Assembly: GCA_903918755.1 (NCBI GenBank)
Contig: CAIXFN010000010.1
Span: 1-62,886, forward strand
Origin: an uncultured Pedosphaera sp.
GTDB taxonomy: Bacteria; Verrucomicrobiota; Verrucomicrobiia; Limisphaerales; Pedosphaeraceae
Direction: 5' to 3'
Length of the DNA stretch: 62,886 nucleotides
Position numbers and translations under genes: made by a program
Notes under the pieces: generated by a model
Databases searched by the model: none
Seen by the model: only the letters and a program-made list of their open reading frames with translations
Told to the model about the DNA's origin: nothing
Part shown: piece by piece, positions 26,273 through 36,819 of the stretch
How the letters are laid out: every line of letters starts with the position of its first letter
Position numbering within the stretch: position 1 is the first letter of the stretch

Positions 26273-26395
26273 CGTGCCCGGCGGGAATCGTCCCTTGACA
26301 GAGCCAACCCTCAATAGCAACTTTGGCCCGTCTCAAACACCGTTCGGCTGATCGACCGGGGAGACATGCCGCTGAAACACGAACACAAAAATCCT

Positions 26396-26764
26396 ATGAA
26401 AAAGCTTCTCACGACCCTGTTGACCGTCGGTCTGCTCACGCTTGCCGCAACGACCGGTTCCGCGCAAACGGCACCGAAATCCGTCATCCATGTGGTTACG
26501 GTCAAATTCAAAGCGGACACCAAGCCGGAACAAATCAAAGCGGCTCTGGACGGCGTGCTGGAGCTGCCCACGAAATACAAGGGGATCACCCATGTCTGGG
26601 TGAAATCCATCAAGGTCCAGGGTGAAAAGACCCACGCGTTCGTCATGGAATTCGCCGATGAGGCCGCGCTGAAGGCGTACACCGACAGCCCCGCCCAAAA
26701 GGAATGGTACAAAACCTACCTGCCGATCCGCGAAGAGAGCACGACGTTCGATATCACGAATTGA
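26396..26764 (+). CDS. Exported Dabb (stress-responsive A/B barrel) protein
   Basis: 122 residues from ATG 26396 (MKKLLTTLLTVGLLTLAATTGSAQ, a signal peptide); the frame is open to 26366. The mature part, VIHVVTVKFKADTKPEQIKAAL..VLELPTKYKGITHVWVK..THAFVMEFADEAALKAYTDSPAQKEW, is a textbook Dabb dimeric ferredoxin-like domain. Members bind small molecules or act as stress proteins; an exported form is common in Verrucomicrobiota and Planctomycetota and has no known reaction. It stands alone between repeat blocks. Confidence 0.88.
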   Translation: MKKLLTTLLTVGLLTLAATTGSAQTAPKSVIHVVTVKFKADTKPEQIKAALDGVLELPTKYKGITHVWVKSIKVQGEKTHAFVMEFADEAALKAYTDSPAQKEWYKTYLPIREESTTFDITN

Positions 26765-27214
26765 TTCCGGTCGGGCAATCCGGCTTTCTGCCGGAAGTCG
26801 CGGGCCGGGCACAACCCAAAAGGTAATCACCGGCTTTGGTTTGTCCCGGCCCAACACCGCGGCCCGTTTGCCGAGCGCACCTGCCCGTCAAGACTCCACC
26901 TCCCTCCCCAAACTCAAAAGAGGTTGCGCCCTATAGCCCGGGGTTGGCACGAATCCCACGCGCCTACCCAGGGTTCCCTTCAAAAAATAGGCCAACCCTG
27001 AAAACGGTTGCGCCAAACTTGACGGGCCCAACGCCCCGGGCATTCCAAACTCCCCAAACCTGGAGGGTTAACGGAGATTAGCTGGCAGTGAAATCGCCGG
27101 CCCCCCGTCCCAGCCTGCCCTGCGTAACTTCCGAGCGAAGCAAGGAGGTGGCGATGCCATGCCCCAAGTCGTCCGCCAAGCCTTGTTCAGGTAAGGACCT
27201 GATCGGCAATGGCC
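26765..27214. repeat. Intergenic region with dispersed repeats
   Basis: No gene is supported. The first bases after the Dabb stop hold a small TCCGGC/GCCGGA hairpin without a T-tract. From about 26930 to 27060 there is a block of the 'TAGCCCGGGGTTGGC...CCAACCCTGAAAACGG' kind, a dispersed element common between genes in this phylum. A CCCTGCGTAAC..GAGCGAAGCAAGG palindrome lies at about 27116-27150. Confidence 0.55.
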
Positions 27215-27427
27215 TTATCCAGCCTTCTTACCCTTTGGCGCGTGGGTATCCCACGTGTGGCCCGATTCCGGATAAACCTGCGTGAAGCCCGTGCCCGCCG
27301 GGGGATTAGGGATATTGATGAGCACCTGGCAAGCGGGGCATTGGATTTGCCGCCCCGCATAACGGGGTTCGCACTTCAGGGGTTGTTCGCAGTGGGAACA
27401 ATAGAATTTGAATTCCGCTTCGCCCAT
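27215..27427 (-). CDS. Small zinc-ribbon protein
   Basis: 70 residues from ATG 27427 (alternatives 27442 and 27508). FYCSHCEQPLKCEPRYAGRQIQCPACQVLINIP places two CxxC pairs (Cys10/13 and Cys30/33) in the layout of a zinc ribbon widespread in Verrucomicrobiota and Planctomycetota, where it often heads larger membrane proteins. Here it stands alone with a polar glycine-rich tail. Role unknown; a metal-binding adaptor is a guess. Confidence 0.7.
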   Translation of the reverse strand: MGEAEFKFYCSHCEQPLKCEPRYAGRQIQCPACQVLINIPNPPAGTGFTQVYPESGHTWDTHAPKGKKAG

Positions 27428-27524
27428 AGTGGGTTGGATCATACAACGACAGTCCGGAAAGTATATTAAAATATAGATGACCCTCGTCGCAGATTTGGAT
27501 TGGCGCACAATGTGTGCCTTCCGC

Positions 27525-30500
27525 CTACGGACCAGACCGGAGTCGGTAGAACTGGGCTGTAGTGGGCGTGCGCGGATCGGTGAAGGAAAAGGTGCCTGCC
27601 CCCAGGGTGGTCGTCTGCAACAGCACCCAGGTCCGCACGTCGGGCGAAGCTTCGATCACCACCACCTGGCCGACGGGACCACTGACATTAAACCCGAATT
27701 GGCCGTTGGCAGCATGGAAAACACTGGAAATGGCCAAGGCGGTTTGCAGCCGGGATTCCACGAACCAGGTCGAGCCATTGCCAAAGCCACCCGTGGCATA
27801 TCCGCGCGCGCGAAAGGTTGTATTCGTGGGCAGCCCCAGTCCGGTCAGTTGCCAGCCGCCCGCGATCCGATTTCCCGCTCCGAGACTGGTCCACGAACTG
27901 CCGTCGGGTGAGTATTCAAAGGTCGTGCGCCAGACTTCCGGGCTGGTACCGCCACGCGACCAGGTGAGCGTCGAGCCGTCAAAACTCAGACGCTGGGTGG
28001 CGGGCTCGGTGTTAATCAGGCGACCAAAGTTGGTGCGGCTCTCCCCAGCCAGTTCACTAAAATCTCCCGCCACCAAAATCTTACCGTCCGCTTGGAGCGC
28101 CAAGGCCCCCACGTCGCCATCCGTCCCCGGATTGAAGCTGGTGTCCAAAGTTCCATCGGGATTGAGGCGGCCAATGCCGGTGCGCTTCAGTCCTCCCAAT
28201 GTGGTAAACCAGCCACCCACCAGAATTTTCCCGTCGGTTTGCACCGCCATGGAGCACACGGCGCCATCCGCACCCGGATTGAAACCGGGATCCGCCGAGC
28301 CATCGGCATTGAGCCGGCCGATGAAACTGCGATCTTCCCCGCTGAGCGTTGAGAACATACCGCCCACGAGGATTTTCCCGTCCGGTTGCAAAACTTGGCA
28401 AAACAAGTAGTTATCGACCCCCGCATTGAAGCCGGAATCGATCGTGCCATTGGTATTGAGCCGGTGGACGTTAAGGTAACCGTAAGAGGAGTACCCACTT
28501 TCCCCCAGCAATATTTTTCCATCCGGCTGCAAAGCCCGGGCATCATCCCAGGAATTATAGCCCAGGCGGAAGCTCGCATCCACGGAACCGTCGGACGTGA
28601 ATCGCGCGGTCGTAACGATTCCGTTTCCTCCCACGATATTAAAATTGCCGCCCAACACTATTTTTCCGTCCGCCGGCAACCCTATGAATGCAACTTCCTG
28701 TTGTGATTGGACATTGATACTCGGATTAAAACCCGGGTCCAACGTGCCGTCCGCATTGAGCCGTCCGACCGCTCCTCGACCCTGCCCGTTCAAGTTGGTG
28801 AAATACCCTCCGGCCAAGATCTTCCCGTCCGGTAGCACCGCCATTGTGCCCACATAATCGTTCGCCTGCGGGTTGAATGCGGTGTCCAAAGTTCCATCCG
28901 CATTTAACCGACCAATATATTGGTGGCTCTCGCCGCCCAACGAAGTGAAATAACCTCCCAATAAAATCTTTCCGTCCGCTTGCAACGCAAGGGCGGACGC
29001 CGGATAATCCATCCCGGGATTGAACGAGTCCGGCAGCGCCAGATTCACGCTCACGTCCAGGTGTGCCAGATCGCTGGTCAACCTTCCCCAGGAGTTGCTG
29101 ACCACGACATCATAATTTCCCCGGTCCGCTGCCTGAAGATTTGTCAGGATCAAAGATGCCAGAGTGGCTCCCGCCAGCGGCGCGCCGTCTTTGCGCCACT
29201 GGAAATACAAAGACGGAGTTCCCGTGGCGGCCACATTGAAGCTGGCCATATCGCCCTGATTCGCGGCCTGACTTGTCGGCTGGAGGCTGATGACCGGATC
29301 GATCACCGTGAGCGTGGCCAACGCGCTCGTCACACTCACGGATCCAAGGTTTATGACCACCGAATAGTCCGCGCTGTCAGCATGCAAGAGGTTGCTCACG
29401 GTCAGATTGGGCGTGGTCGCGCCGGAAATGTTTCCCCCATCCACCAGGTTCCGCCCGTTCGCGCGCCATTGATAACTCAGCGGCGCGGTGCCGCCAGCAT
29501 AAACGCCGAACTTCGCGGTGGTGCCCGCATTGTTGGTGAGGTTGGCAGGTTGTTCGTAAATCACCGGGGCGCCGAGGTAAGCTTCCACCAACCAACTCGA
29601 CCCACTCGCCACGTAACCACGAGCACGAATGGTGGTGTTCAGGGGCAAAGACAGCCCGCCGAGTTGCCACCCGCCGGGGATTCGGCTGCCCGCGCCAATG
29701 CTCGTCCACGATAGTCCATCGGGCGAAGATTCAAAGGTGGTGCGCCAGACTTCCGGGCTGGCCCCCCCGCGTATCCAGATTAGCGCCGCGCCATCAAAGG
29801 TCAGACTTTGCGTGGCTGCATCCGGATTGTTGAGACGGCCTATGTGCGCACGGTTCTGCCCCCCCAGCGTATTAAAATTGCCACCGACGAGAATCTTCCC
29901 GCCCCCCTGCACCACCACCGAATGCACTAAGTCATCCGTACCCGGATTAAAGCTGGCGTCAACTGTCCCATCGACATTGAGCCGCCCGAGGTTCTGGCGA
30001 CTCTGCCCGCCCAGTGTGCTGAAACCTCCCCCCACCAAAATCTTTCCATCCGCCTGGAGTGCCAGAGAACTCACTAGGTAGTCCGCCCCCGGATTAAAGC
30101 TGGCATCCAGCGCCCCATCAGCATTGAGCCGACCGATGCGTTTGCGGTTCTGCCCGCCCAGCGTACTAAAATCGCCACCGACGACAATCTTCCCGTCTGC
30201 TTGCAATGCCAAAGCTAGCACACGGTAATCCACACCTGGGTTGAAGCTGGTTTCCACCGTCCCATCGGCGTAGAGTCGACCAATTCCCTTGCGGCTGAGC
30301 CCCCCCAGCGTGGTGAAACCGCCCCCGACGAGGATTTTCCCGTCCGCTTGCACCGACAGCGAACTCACAGCACTATCTGCCCCCGGATTAAAGCTTGCAT
30401 CCAATGTCCCATCGGCATTGAGCCGGCCGATGCAATTGCGGACCTGCCCACCCAGCCTGCTGAAACCGCCCCCAACGAGAATCTTCCCGTCCGCTTGCAC

Positions 30501-33500
30501 CGACAGCGAATTCACACCATTATCTGCGCCCGGATTAAAGCTCATGTCCAACGTCCCATCCGCATTGAGACGACCAAGGTTATTGCGGCTCTGCCCACCC
30601 AGCGTGTCAAAAAAGCCCCCGACGAGAATCTTCCCATCCCCTTGCAATGCAAACGAAAGGACAAAGCCATACCCGAGGTTGGCCCCGCCGCTGAAGCTCG
30701 TGTCCACCGTTCCGTCGGCATTAAGTCGGCCAATACTCGAGCGGCTCTCCCCGCCCAGCAATTTAAAGAGGCCACCAATGAGAATCTTCGCGTCCGGCTG
30801 CGGCGCGAGGGCAAACACAGATTCGTCCGCCCCAGGGTTGAAAGCGTCAGGCACCGTCAGGTTCAAAGGCAGGAGGGCCGGGGTGCTGGTCGTACTGCCC
30901 CATGGATTGCTGACCACGACATCATAAATCCCTGCATCCGCTCCGTGAAGATTTGTGAGCGTCAGTGACGATTGCGTCGCCCCGGCCAACGGCCCACCGT
31001 CCTTGCGCCATTGATAATCCAGGGGCGGAGTTCCGGTGGCCACCACATTGAAGCTGGCCGTATCACCCAGATTCAGATTCCCACCCGGGCTGGCGGGCTG
31101 CAGGTTGATCACAGGGTCAATCAGGGTGAGCGTCACGACCGCGCTGGTCGCACTTCCGGCGGCATTGGCGATCACCACCGAATAGCCGGCCACATCCGCG
31201 TGCAAAACGTTGCTCACGGTCAAACTGGCGGTGGCGGCGCCAGAAACGTGCGTGCCATCGGTCAGGTTCAGCCCATTCGCGCGCCATTGATAAGTCAGCG
31301 GCCCGCTGCCGGCGGCGCGAACGCTGAACTGCGCGGTGGCGCCGGCGTTGTTGGTCACGCTGGTGGGTTGCTGATAAACCACCGGCGGTCCCAGGTAGGA
31401 TTCGACAAACCAACTGGATTCGCCGCCGCCCGTGGCATAACCGCGCGCGCGAAACGTTGTGTTAATGGGGAGCGCCAGCCCGGCCAGTTGCCATCCGCCT
31501 GGGATGCGGCTGCCCGCTCCGAGGCTGGTCCACGAGTTGCCGTCGGACGAGTATTCGAAGGTCGTACGCCCGACTTCCGGGCTGGAACCTCCGCGCATCC
31601 AGACCAGGGTTGCACCATCAAAGCTCATGTTCTGGGTGGCGGCCGAGGAGTTGTTGAGGCGTCCGACGTTGGTGCGGCTTTGCCCGCCCAAGGTGGTGAA
31701 ATAGCCCCCCACGAGAATCTTCCCGTCCGTTTGCAACGCCAGGGAAGTCACGCGGCTATTCGGGCCAGGATTGATCCCCGGATTGAAGGTGGGGTCAACC
31801 CTCCCATCGGCATTGAGTCGGCCGATGCCGTTGCGGCTCTGCCCGCCCAGCAAGCTGAAATAGCCCCCGGCGAGAATCTTCCCGTCCGTCTGCAACGCCA
31901 GGGAAGTCACGCCCGCGTTCGCCCCCGGATTAAAGCTGGCATCCAATGTCCCATCGGCATTGAGCCGGCCAAGGTTGTGGCGCCTCTGGCCGCCCAGCGT
32001 GTTGAAATACCCCCCCACGAGAATCTTCCCGTCCGCTTGCAACGCCAAGGAAGTCACCGCGTAATCCACCCCCGGATTAAAGCTGGCGTCCAACGTCCCA
32101 TCAGCATTGAGCCGGCCAATATAATTGCGGCTCTGCCCGCCCATCGTGTAAAACCAGCCTCCCACGAGAATCTTCCCGTCCGGTTGCGCCGCCAATGAGG
32201 ACACGGTGCTATCTGTCCCCGGATTTAAGCTCATATCCACCGTCCCATCGGCATTGAGCCGGCCAATATAATTGCGGGTCTGCCCGCCCAGCATGGTGAA
32301 GGATCCCCCCAACAGAATTTTCCCGTTCGCCTGCCGCATCAGCGAATTCACGGTATTGTTTGCCCCCGGATTGAAGCTGTTGTCCGCCGTCCCATCAGCA
32401 TTGATCCGGCCAAGGTAACTGTGGCCCGCCCCGGCGAGCGTGCTGAATCCACCCCCGACCAGAATTTTCCCGTCCGGCTGCAACGCCAGGGAATCCACCA
32501 CCCCATCTGTCCCCGGATTGAAGTTCGCCTCGACCGTCCCATTCGTGTTGAGGCGGCCAATGTGAGTGCGGCTCAGCCCGCCCAGGTTGCTGAAATAGCC
32601 CCCCACCAGAATCGCCCCGTCCGCCTGCGGCGCCAGAGCGGACACAAGGTCATCCGCCCCCGGATCGAACGAGTCCGGCACAATCAGATTCACCGTCAGA
32701 ATGGCCGCTGCGCCGGTGGTGCTGCTCCAGGCATTGCTGATTACGACGTCGTAGCTTCCCGCGTCCGTTCCCTGAAGATTCGTCAGGATCAACGATGATT
32801 GGGTCGCTCCGGCCAGCACCGCGCCGTCCTGGCGCCACTGATAAAACAGGGGTGGAGTTCCGGTGGCCACCACATTGAAGCTGGCCGTATCACCCAAATT
32901 CCAGGCCTGGCTTGCCGGTTGGAGGCGGATGACCGTGTCAACCACCGTAAGGGTGGCGACCGCGCTGGTCACACTGCCGAAGCCATTGGCAATGACCACA
33001 GAATAGCCCGCCATATCCCCGAGCGCGGCATTGCTCAGGATCAGGCTGGCAGTGGTCGCCCCGGAAATGTTCCCGCCATCAACCAAGATCAGCCCGTTCG
33101 CGCGCCATTGGTAACTCAGTGGCGCGGTGCCACCGGCATAAACGCTGAACTTTGCGGTGCCGCCTGTGTTGTTGGTGAGGCTGTCGGGTTGCTCATAAAT
33201 TGCCGGCGAACCAAGGTAGGATTCCACCAACCAACACGCGCCGCCCGCCGCGTAACCCCGGGCGCGGAAAGTTGTGTTGACCGGCAGGGCCAGCCCGGCC
33301 AGTTGCCAGCCGCCGGGGACCCGGCTGCCCGCGCCGAGACTGGACCACGAGTGGCCGTCGGGCGAGTATTCAAAGGTCGTGCGGCCGACCTCTGGGCTGG
33401 TACCGCCACGCACCCACGTCAACGACGAGCCGTCAAAACTCAGGTTCTGGGCGGCGGGACCGGTATTGATGAGCCGGCCAAGGTTGGCGTGGTCCTGCCC

Positions 33501-34607
33501 ACCCAGGGTCTGGAAATTGCCCCCCACCAGAAGCTTGCCGTCCGCCTGCAACGCGAGGAAAGTTACCGCGTTATACGAGACCAAATTAATTCCCGGAAGG
33601 AAGCTTGCGTCCACCGTGCCATCGGCGTTGAGCCGGCCAAGTCCACTTCGGTTCTGTCCACCCAACACACTGAAAATTCCGCCCACCAGAATTTTCCCGT
33701 CCGCTTGGAGCGACAAAGCGACCACGATATTGTTCGCCCCCGGATGGAAGCTTGAGTCCACCGTGCCATTGGCGTTGAGCCGGCCAACGAAGTTGCGGCT
33801 CTGGCCACCCAAGGTAAAGAAACTGCCCCCCACGAGAATCTTCCCGTCCGCCTGCAATGTCAGGGCATACACCTCACTATCTGTCCCTGGATGGAAACTC
33901 GCATCCACCGTCCCATCGGCATTGAGCCGGCCAAGGTAATTGCGGTTCTGCCCGCCCAGCATGCTGAAATAGCCGCCCACCAGAATCTTGCCGTCCGCCT
34001 GCAATGCCAGGGCATCCACATCACCATCTGTCCCTGGATGGAAACTCGCATCGACCGTCCCATCAGCATTGAGCCGGCCAATGCTGTTGCGGCTCTGGCC
34101 ACCCAGCGTGGTGAAATACCCACCAACGAGGATCTTCCCGTCCGCTTGCAACGCCAGAGAAGTCACCCGGTTATCCGCCCCCGGATCAAAGCTCATGTCC
34201 AACGTCCCATCTGCATTGAGACGACCAAGGTGATTGCGGCTCTGCCCGCCCAGCGAGGTGAAATCGCCTCCCACGAGAATCTTCCCGTCCGCTTGCGCCG
34301 CCAATGCGGACACGAAGCCATCCGCCCCCGGATTGAAGCTCGCATCCACCGCCCCATCGGCATAGAGCCGGCCAATGCTGCTGCGACTCTGCCCGCCCAG
34401 CGTGGTGAAGTTGCCCCCTACCACAATCTTGCCGTCTGCCTGCAACGCGAGGGAACCCACCGAGTTGTTCGCCCCCGGATTGAAATCGTCGGGTGCGGCG
34501 AACACTTGCGCGCCGGATTGGGGAACCAGCGCCGTAGTGAGGGCCACAATCATGGCGGCAATTGTCTTCGTAAATATTGTCTTCATGGTCTTCCAAGGTT
34601 TGTCCAT
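27525..34607 (-). CDS. Giant secreted protein with 28 delta-60 repeats and Ig-like domains
   Basis: 2360 residues with a signal peptide (start 34607, or MKTIFTKTI at 34586). The protein has four super-blocks of seven delta-60 repeats each (ADGKILVGGxFxxLGGQxRxxIGRLNADGTxDxSFNPG, ~42 residues), at roughly residues 40-385, 650-1000, 1265-1610 and 1870-2220. Each block is followed by a conserved ~80-residue module (LTWxRGGTSPEVxRTTFEYS ... TTFRARGYA). The first three are then joined by two Ig-like domains (QPASQ..GDTASFNVVATGTPPLFYQW). The end (VVVIEASPDVRTWVLLQ .. FYRLRSGP) is the tail common to Verrucomicrobial secreted proteins. Seven repeats per block suggests four seven-bladed propellers. 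Likely cell-surface or extracellular; function unknown. Confidence 0.88.
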   Translation of the reverse strand: MDKPWKTMKTIFTKTIAAMIVALTTALVPQSGAQVFAAPDDFNPGANNSVGSLALQADGKIVVGGNFTTLGGQSRSSIGRLYADGAVDASFNPGADGFVSALAAQADGKILVGGDFTSLGGQSRNHLGRLNADGTLDMSFDPGADNRVTSLALQADGKILVGGYFTTLGGQSRNSIGRLNADGTVDASFHPGTDGDVDALALQADGKILVGGYFSMLGGQNRNYLGRLNADGTVDASFHPGTDSEVYALTLQADGKILVGGSFFTLGGQSRNFVGRLNANGTVDSSFHPGANNIVVALSLQADGKILVGGIFSVLGGQNRSGLGRLNADGTVDASFLPGINLVSYNAVTFLALQADGKLLVGGNFQTLGGQDHANLGRLINTGPAAQNLSFDGSSLTWVRGGTSPEVGRTTFEYSPDGHSWSSLGAGSRVPGGWQLAGLALPVNTTFRARGYAAGGACWLVESYLGSPAIYEQPDSLTNNTGGTAKFSVYAGGTAPLSYQWRANGLILVDGGNISGATTASLILSNAALGDMAGYSVVIANGFGSVTSAVATLTVVDTVIRLQPASQAWNLGDTASFNVVATGTPPLFYQWRQDGAVLAGATQSSLILTNLQGTDAGSYDVVISNAWSSTTGAAAILTVNLIVPDSFDPGADDLVSALAPQADGAILVGGYFSNLGGLSRTHIGRLNTNGTVEANFNPGTDGVVDSLALQPDGKILVGGGFSTLAGAGHSYLGRINADGTADNSFNPGANNTVNSLMRQANGKILLGGSFTMLGGQTRNYIGRLNADGTVDMSLNPGTDSTVSSLAAQPDGKILVGGWFYTMGGQSRNYIGRLNADGTLDASFNPGVDYAVTSLALQADGKILVGGYFNTLGGQRRHNLGRLNADGTLDASFNPGANAGVTSLALQTDGKILAGGYFSLLGGQSRNGIGRLNADGRVDPTFNPGINPGPNSRVTSLALQTDGKILVGGYFTTLGGQSRTNVGRLNNSSAATQNMSFDGATLVWMRGGSSPEVGRTTFEYSSDGNSWTSLGAGSRIPGGWQLAGLALPINTTFRARGYATGGGESSWFVESYLGPPVVYQQPTSVTNNAGATAQFSVRAAGSGPLTYQWRANGLNLTDGTHVSGAATASLTVSNVLHADVAGYSVVIANAAGSATSAVVTLTLIDPVINLQPASPGGNLNLGDTASFNVVATGTPPLDYQWRKDGGPLAGATQSSLTLTNLHGADAGIYDVVVSNPWGSTTSTPALLPLNLTVPDAFNPGADESVFALAPQPDAKILIGGLFKLLGGESRSSIGRLNADGTVDTSFSGGANLGYGFVLSFALQGDGKILVGGFFDTLGGQSRNNLGRLNADGTLDMSFNPGADNGVNSLSVQADGKILVGGGFSRLGGQVRNCIGRLNADGTLDASFNPGADSAVSSLSVQADGKILVGGGFTTLGGLSRKGIGRLYADGTVETSFNPGVDYRVLALALQADGKIVVGGDFSTLGGQNRKRIGRLNADGALDASFNPGADYLVSSLALQADGKILVGGGFSTLGGQSRQNLGRLNVDGTVDASFNPGTDDLVHSVVVQGGGKILVGGNFNTLGGQNRAHIGRLNNPDAATQSLTFDGAALIWIRGGASPEVWRTTFESSPDGLSWTSIGAGSRIPGGWQLGGLSLPLNTTIRARGYVASGSSWLVEAYLGAPVIYEQPANLTNNAGTTAKFGVYAGGTAPLSYQWRANGRNLVDGGNISGATTPNLTVSNLLHADSADYSVVINLGSVSVTSALATLTVIDPVISLQPTSQAANQGDMASFNVAATGTPSLYFQWRKDGAPLAGATLASLILTNLQAADRGNYDVVVSNSWGRLTSDLAHLDVSVNLALPDSFNPGMDYPASALALQADGKILLGGYFTSLGGESHQYIGRLNADGTLDTAFNPQANDYVGTMAVLPDGKILAGGYFTNLNGQGRGAVGRLNADGTLDPGFNPSINVQSQQEVAFIGLPADGKIVLGGNFNIVGGNGIVTTARFTSDGSVDASFRLGYNSWDDARALQPDGKILLGESGYSSYGYLNVHRLNTNGTIDSGFNAGVDNYLFCQVLQPDGKILVGGMFSTLSGEDRSFIGRLNADGSADPGFNPGADGAVCSMAVQTDGKILVGGWFTTLGGLKRTGIGRLNPDGTLDTSFNPGTDGDVGALALQADGKILVAGDFSELAGESRTNFGRLINTEPATQRLSFDGSTLTWSRGGTSPEVWRTTFEYSPDGSSWTSLGAGNRIAGGWQLTGLGLPTNTTFRARGYATGGFGNGSTWFVESRLQTALAISSVFHAANGQFGFNVSGPVGQVVVIEASPDVRTWVLLQTTTLGAGTFSFTDPRTPTTAQFYRLRSGP

Positions 34608-34835
34608 CCATCCAAGAGAAACGAAATAGCCCGGTGGAAAGTATCAGCGTTTGTGAATTTATTTTCGACTCTGGCTTGAGCCTTCCGCACCCAGCCATTC
34701 CGGAGCCAGAAAGGAACACCACGCAAAGGGCGAGGCTCAGTGGAGGTTCGTGATCGGTGCTCCGCATCATTTACCTCCACTTCGCGTCTCCGCGCCGCTC
34801 GCCCTTTGCTTTGCTTCATCATGGCATCGATGAGG

Positions 34836-36551
34836 CTATTGCTGCCGCACCCGATAAAAGCGGCTGGGATGATTGGTCCACCCTGAATCGCTGAATTGGG
34901 CCCACCCGTTGAAGTCCGCGGCGCTGCCGGCCGAATAGCTCATGCTGTTGGTGCAGACCGGGAACCAGTTTGCCGGCATCAGGGACTCCGTCGCTTCCAC
35001 CACCACCGCAGCATTGGTCGCCCAGGAGATCGCGAAGCCGAAGCCGTTGGCCGTGATGCCCGGTTGGGGCAGAGCAACCGGATTCGGCAGTTCCCAAACC
35101 GCGGTCGGTACACCGCCGAAACTGGATCCCCATCCAATCGTTCCGGCCAGGTAAAAAACGGTGGCGGGCAAATACTCGAATATGGACGAATCGCCCGTCG
35201 GCGCGTTTCCCTCGAACTGCGCTGTTTGCAGATTAAAGCAGTAAAAGAACGCGGAATTCCCGATGGAGGTGACGCTGCTAGGAATGGTTACGCTGGTCAG
35301 GCCGGAGCAACCCTCGAACGCTTGATCCCGAATGTGGGTGACGCTGCCCGGAATCGAATAACTTCCGACATAAGCACCCGGACATTGGACGAGTTTGGTT
35401 TGGGCGTGATCGAATAAGATCCCATCCACGTTGCGAAAGGACGGGTTGAGAGCATCCACCCCGATGGAGGCAAGACTGCTGCAGTCAGCAAACGCCCCCA
35501 GTCCGAGGTTGGTAACTGCAGCGGGTAGCGTAAGGCTGGTGAGCGCGGAACATCCCTGGAATGCTCCAGCCCCGATACTCGAAACGCTACCGGGAATCGT
35601 GACATTGGTCAGGCTGTAGCAGGAGTTGAACATGTCTACCCCGATTTGCGTGACGCCAGCGGAAATCCACACATTACCCAGGCCCACGCAAGACCCGAAC
35701 ACGTAATGCCCAAAGCTGGTCAAACCTGCGGGCAAGGTGAGGCTGGTCAGGCCGCTACACAAGGCAAACGCCGAAGTCCCGATGTTGGTAACTCCAGCGG
35801 GTAGCGCGATGGTGGTGAGCGCGGAGCACCCTTCGAATGCTCCCACTCCGATACTCGAGACACTGCTGGGAATCGTGACCGAGCTCAGCCCGGAACAGCC
35901 TTCGAAAAAGCCATCACCGATACGGGTAACTCCGGCGGGTAGCATGACGGTGGTAAGTGCGGAGCATCCGGTGAATACTCCAGCTCCGATACTCGAGACG
36001 CTGCCGGGAATAACGACGCTGGTAAGTCCAGAGCAATACGCAAACGCGGAATCCCCGATTGTGCTCACGCCGTTGGGAATGGTGAGTTTGAAAAGGCCGC
36101 GGCAAGTGCTGAAGGCGGCATTACCGATGTTAGTGACACCTTCTGGAATCGTGACACTGGTCAAGCCGCTGCAGAAAAAGAACGCGTAATCCCCAATGCT
36201 GGTCACGCTACCAGGAATCGTGACACTTGGCAGTTTATCGCAGATAGCGAATGCATAACTCCCAATGCTGGTCACTGGCAGGCCAGCAATGCTGGCGGGA
36301 ATAACTACCGCATTGTGGGTGCAATTGTAGCCGGTTATCGTAATGGTATTGTCAGCGTTAACGGCGTAAGCCAACCCGTTGGTGGATTGCGCTGACGCAC
36401 GCTCCCGGCCCAGGAGCAGGAAAAAGACAAACAGAAGGACCGTGCCCACCGAGTTGTGACCGTGCCCAAACTGGAGTCTTTGGAGGGTAAAAGATGCCAA
36501 GAATCGTTCCATAAATTTTGGCGATAATTCAGATTTTGTCATTTCACTCAT
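34836..36551 (-). CDS. Secreted BspA-like leucine-rich repeat protein (LRR_5)
   Basis: 571 residues. A hydrophobic stretch (VLLFVFFLLLGRERASA, ~37-55) should act as a signal sequence after an unusually long basic N-terminus. Residues ~80-440 are ~23-residue repeats of the type IPGSVTSIGxYAFxxCSGLTSVT, the BspA/LRR_5 family known from surface proteins that bind host or matrix. The last ~80 residues (VVVEATESLMPANWFPV .. FYRVRQQ) are the same tail module seen in the flanking giant proteins. It lies 228 bases after the delta-60 gene start on the same strand. Confidence 0.88.
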   Translation of the reverse strand: MSEMTKSELSPKFMERFLASFTLQRLQFGHGHNSVGTVLLFVFFLLLGRERASAQSTNGLAYAVNADNTITITGYNCTHNAVVIPASIAGLPVTSIGSYAFAICDKLPSVTIPGSVTSIGDYAFFFCSGLTSVTIPEGVTNIGNAAFSTCRGLFKLTIPNGVSTIGDSAFAYCSGLTSVVIPGSVSSIGAGVFTGCSALTTVMLPAGVTRIGDGFFEGCSGLSSVTIPSSVSSIGVGAFEGCSALTTIALPAGVTNIGTSAFALCSGLTSLTLPAGLTSFGHYVFGSCVGLGNVWISAGVTQIGVDMFNSCYSLTNVTIPGSVSSIGAGAFQGCSALTSLTLPAAVTNLGLGAFADCSSLASIGVDALNPSFRNVDGILFDHAQTKLVQCPGAYVGSYSIPGSVTHIRDQAFEGCSGLTSVTIPSSVTSIGNSAFFYCFNLQTAQFEGNAPTGDSSIFEYLPATVFYLAGTIGWGSSFGGVPTAVWELPNPVALPQPGITANGFGFAISWATNAAVVVEATESLMPANWFPVCTNSMSYSAGSAADFNGWAQFSDSGWTNHPSRFYRVRQQ

Positions 36552-36819
36552 ACAAACGAAATTGGGGGCACAAAGGTATCAGTGCCACTTCAAATACTTG
36601 CGGGAAGCGGATTGTGCGCTCGGCCACGGAGGGTGGGGCGAGCGTACTCGCGAGCCGTGCTATGCCACTCGGGATGGTCACACCTCCGCCAACCACAGCA
36701 TTCCACTCCCACGACCTCGATTCCCCTGCACGGCGGGACCGACTCGCGATTATGCTCGCCCGACTTGCGCTCGGCCTTGGCCAGAGCCGCTACCTTCTCT
36801 TGGGTCCGTTCCGCGTCCT
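36552..36819. repeat. Intergenic region with a GGGGCGAGCG..CGCGAGCCG palindrome
   Basis: Between the LRR_5 gene start and the S53 peptidase stop. A GGTGGGGCGAGCGTACTCG block at about 36627-36660 is a dispersed intergenic palindrome I recognise from this phylum. A minus-strand reading of 36690-36815 gives a lysine/glutamate-rich peptide with no start, which may be a relic or chance. Confidence 0.4.

Noticed and set aside
36690-36815. Lys/Glu-rich peptide on the minus strand after the S53 stop codon
   Set aside because: No start codon, and it overlaps a known type of intergenic palindrome; could be a relic but chance cannot be excluded.
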